Assembly: GCA_964236495.1 (NCBI GenBank)
Contig: CAXSBR010000020.1
Location: 1-58,566 of the forward strand
Source: CAXSBR01 sp964236495
GTDB lineage: Bacteria; Actinomycetota; Actinomycetes; Mycobacteriales; Jatrophihabitantaceae
Direction: 5' to 3'
DNA: 58,566 bases
Part shown: positions 57,772 to 58,566 of the stretch, in pieces
Numbering within the stretch: the stretch's first letter is position 1
How the letters are laid out: the number at the start of each line of letters is the position of its first letter
Notes under the pieces: model-generated
Seen by the model: only the letters and a program-made list of their open reading frames with translations
Database searches by the model: none
What the model was told of the DNA's origin: nothing
Made by a program: the position numbers and the translations under genes

Positions 57772-58566
57772 TCAACGGCCCCCGAGCTGTGGATCGCTGA
57801 TGCTGTGGCGTCCGGTTTCGACGTGCCCGGCGAATGACCGGACGAACGCAGTGTCGTCGAGCCTGGTCAGGGTGATGTCGTACCAGCCGCCGGTGTGGCC
57901 CGTGTGCACGCGTCGCTGACAGGTCTGCCCTGCGGCGAGCTCGACCCGGTGGGTTGAGCTTCTGTAGGCATCAGCGAGATCGAGCCGCACGGGACGAGGG
58001 GTGGTGTTGGTGATGTCCAGTACCGCATGGTCGCCGTGGTGGCTCATGGTTATCACGACGCCGTGTGCGGTCATGGTTCCGGCGAACCGACGGAAGAAAC
58101 CGTTGGGCCCGTGGAAGCTGACGTCGTAGGCAGCGCCGACCGGCAGGACCCAGCTCGGTTCCAGCGACCGGCCACGACTCACTGTGTAGCTGAACGGTGC
58201 GCCTAGCAGAGTGTTGGACCGAGCTTGCAGCTGTGCGCCGAGGCGGCCGTTGTTCTCGATCCGAAAGCTCAGCTGGGTCGCTGTGACGGTGGCGTAGACG
58301 TCGAGGTTGTATCCCAGCGCACGAGCAGGGCGCACCCCACTTTCCTGGCGGGGCAGTTGGGGGTCCGCGGGTGGTACCGGAACGTAGTCGGGGTGGCGCA
58401 CTGCGTCCGATGGCTGGTAGCCCACGGTGGAGGGCAGTGCCGGCACCGCCGCGTGGGTGCCTCGGAAGTCGAACGCCGACGTGAGGTCGCCGCTCACGGC
58501 TCGCCGCCACGGGGTGATGTTGGGCTCGTGGACGCCGAAACGGGTCTCCAGAAACCGGATGATCGA
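57772..58566 (-). CDS. Phospholipase C, C-terminal part (gene runs off the window)
   Basis: The frame is open from the window edge (SIIRFLETRFGVHEPNITPW) to a stop at 57772, giving 264 residues. The first part is the end of the alkaline-phosphatase-like catalytic domain of bacterial non-haemolytic phospholipase C (RFLETRFGV, ITPWRRAVSGDLTSAFDF). Two C-terminal beta domains of the PLC type follow (RALGYNLDVYATVTATQLSF; HGPNGFFRRFAGT; GWYDITLTRLDD), as in mycobacterial PlcA/B/C. The N-terminal signal (usually Tat) and active site lie outside the window. The convergent NlpC/P60 gene ends 11 bp away. Confidence 0.88.
   Translation of the reverse strand, partial: SIIRFLETRFGVHEPNITPWRRAVSGDLTSAFDFRGTHAAVPALPSTVGYQPSDAVRHPDYVPVPPADPQLPRQESGVRPARALGYNLDVYATVTATQLSFRIENNGRLGAQLQARSNTLLGAPFSYTVSRGRSLEPSWVLPVGAAYDVSFHGPNGFFRRFAGTMTAHGVVITMSHHGDHAVLDITNTTPRPVRLDLADAYRSSTHRVELAAGQTCQRRVHTGHTGGWYDITLTRLDDTAFVRSFAGHVETGRHSISDPQLGGR

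Overview
This is a GC-rich chromosomal segment of an actinobacterium. The signs are an ANTAR regulator of the PdtaR type, PriA without trpF, a nucleoside-salvage order resembling mycobacteria, a his/trp order resembling other Actinomycetota, frequent GTG starts and ATGA/GTGA stop-start overlaps. It looks non-mycobacterial, perhaps a Frankiales/Jatrophihabitans/Nakamurella-type lineage, but the sequence alone does not fix the genus. There are no clear mobile elements, CRISPR arrays or rRNA; one tRNA-Leu(CAA) is present. A 100-N assembly gap at 13427-13526 lies inside a 48-bp tandem repeat.

Layout. 0.4-4.7 kb (minus strand): a small secreted protein, pdtaR, tRNA-Leu, acyl-CoA thioesterase II and pyruvate kinase. 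4.8-21.3 kb: a nucleoside import and breakdown locus with phosphohexomutase, purine nucleoside phosphorylase, BMP-type lipoprotein, a double-ATPase subunit and two permeases of a nucleoside ABC importer, cytidine deaminase, a cytochrome P450, thymidine phosphorylase, adenosine deaminase, two aldehyde dehydrogenase-family proteins (one only half length) and deoxyribose-phosphate aldolase. 21.4-27.1 kb: glutamate synthase large subunit, with no small-subunit gene beside it, and an ankyrin protein. 27.0-43.5 kb: a minus-strand series lgt-trpA-trpB-trpC-(membrane protein)-trpE-hisI, a two-component system, hisF, a plus-strand secreted protein, priA-(membrane protein)-hisH-hisB-hisC-hisD. 43.6-47.1 kb: a LON-type domain protein, a QFGAP-repeat membrane protein, an amidohydrolase and a membrane protein. 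47.1-53.6 kb: dnaE, a small helical protein, pseudouridine synthase, lspA and a TraR/DksA-type zinc-finger protein. 53.6-58.6 kb: a sparse stretch with a 16-bp tandem repeat, hairpins and a probable YciI remnant, then a polytopic membrane glycosyltransferase-like protein, a secreted NlpC/P60 protein and the 3' part of a phospholipase C.

How the genes work together. In the nucleoside locus every step can be followed: uptake by the BMP/ABC system, deamination (Cdd, Add), phosphorolysis (DeoA, PNP), pentose-1-phosphate isomerisation (possibly by the mutase), cleavage by DeoC to glyceraldehyde-3-phosphate plus acetaldehyde, and oxidation of the aldehyde. The his/trp block lacks trpF, and PriA is the known dual-function replacement. 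trpD, trpG and hisG/hisE are not here.

The most unusual theme is in-frame minisatellite expansion at the ends of unrelated housekeeping genes: 48 bp in cdd, 15 bp in trpB, 18 bp in hisI and rluD, and 15 bp in the QFGAP protein. Linked to it is an interspersed GTGAGCATCGAGCG-type repeat family sitting at gene borders.
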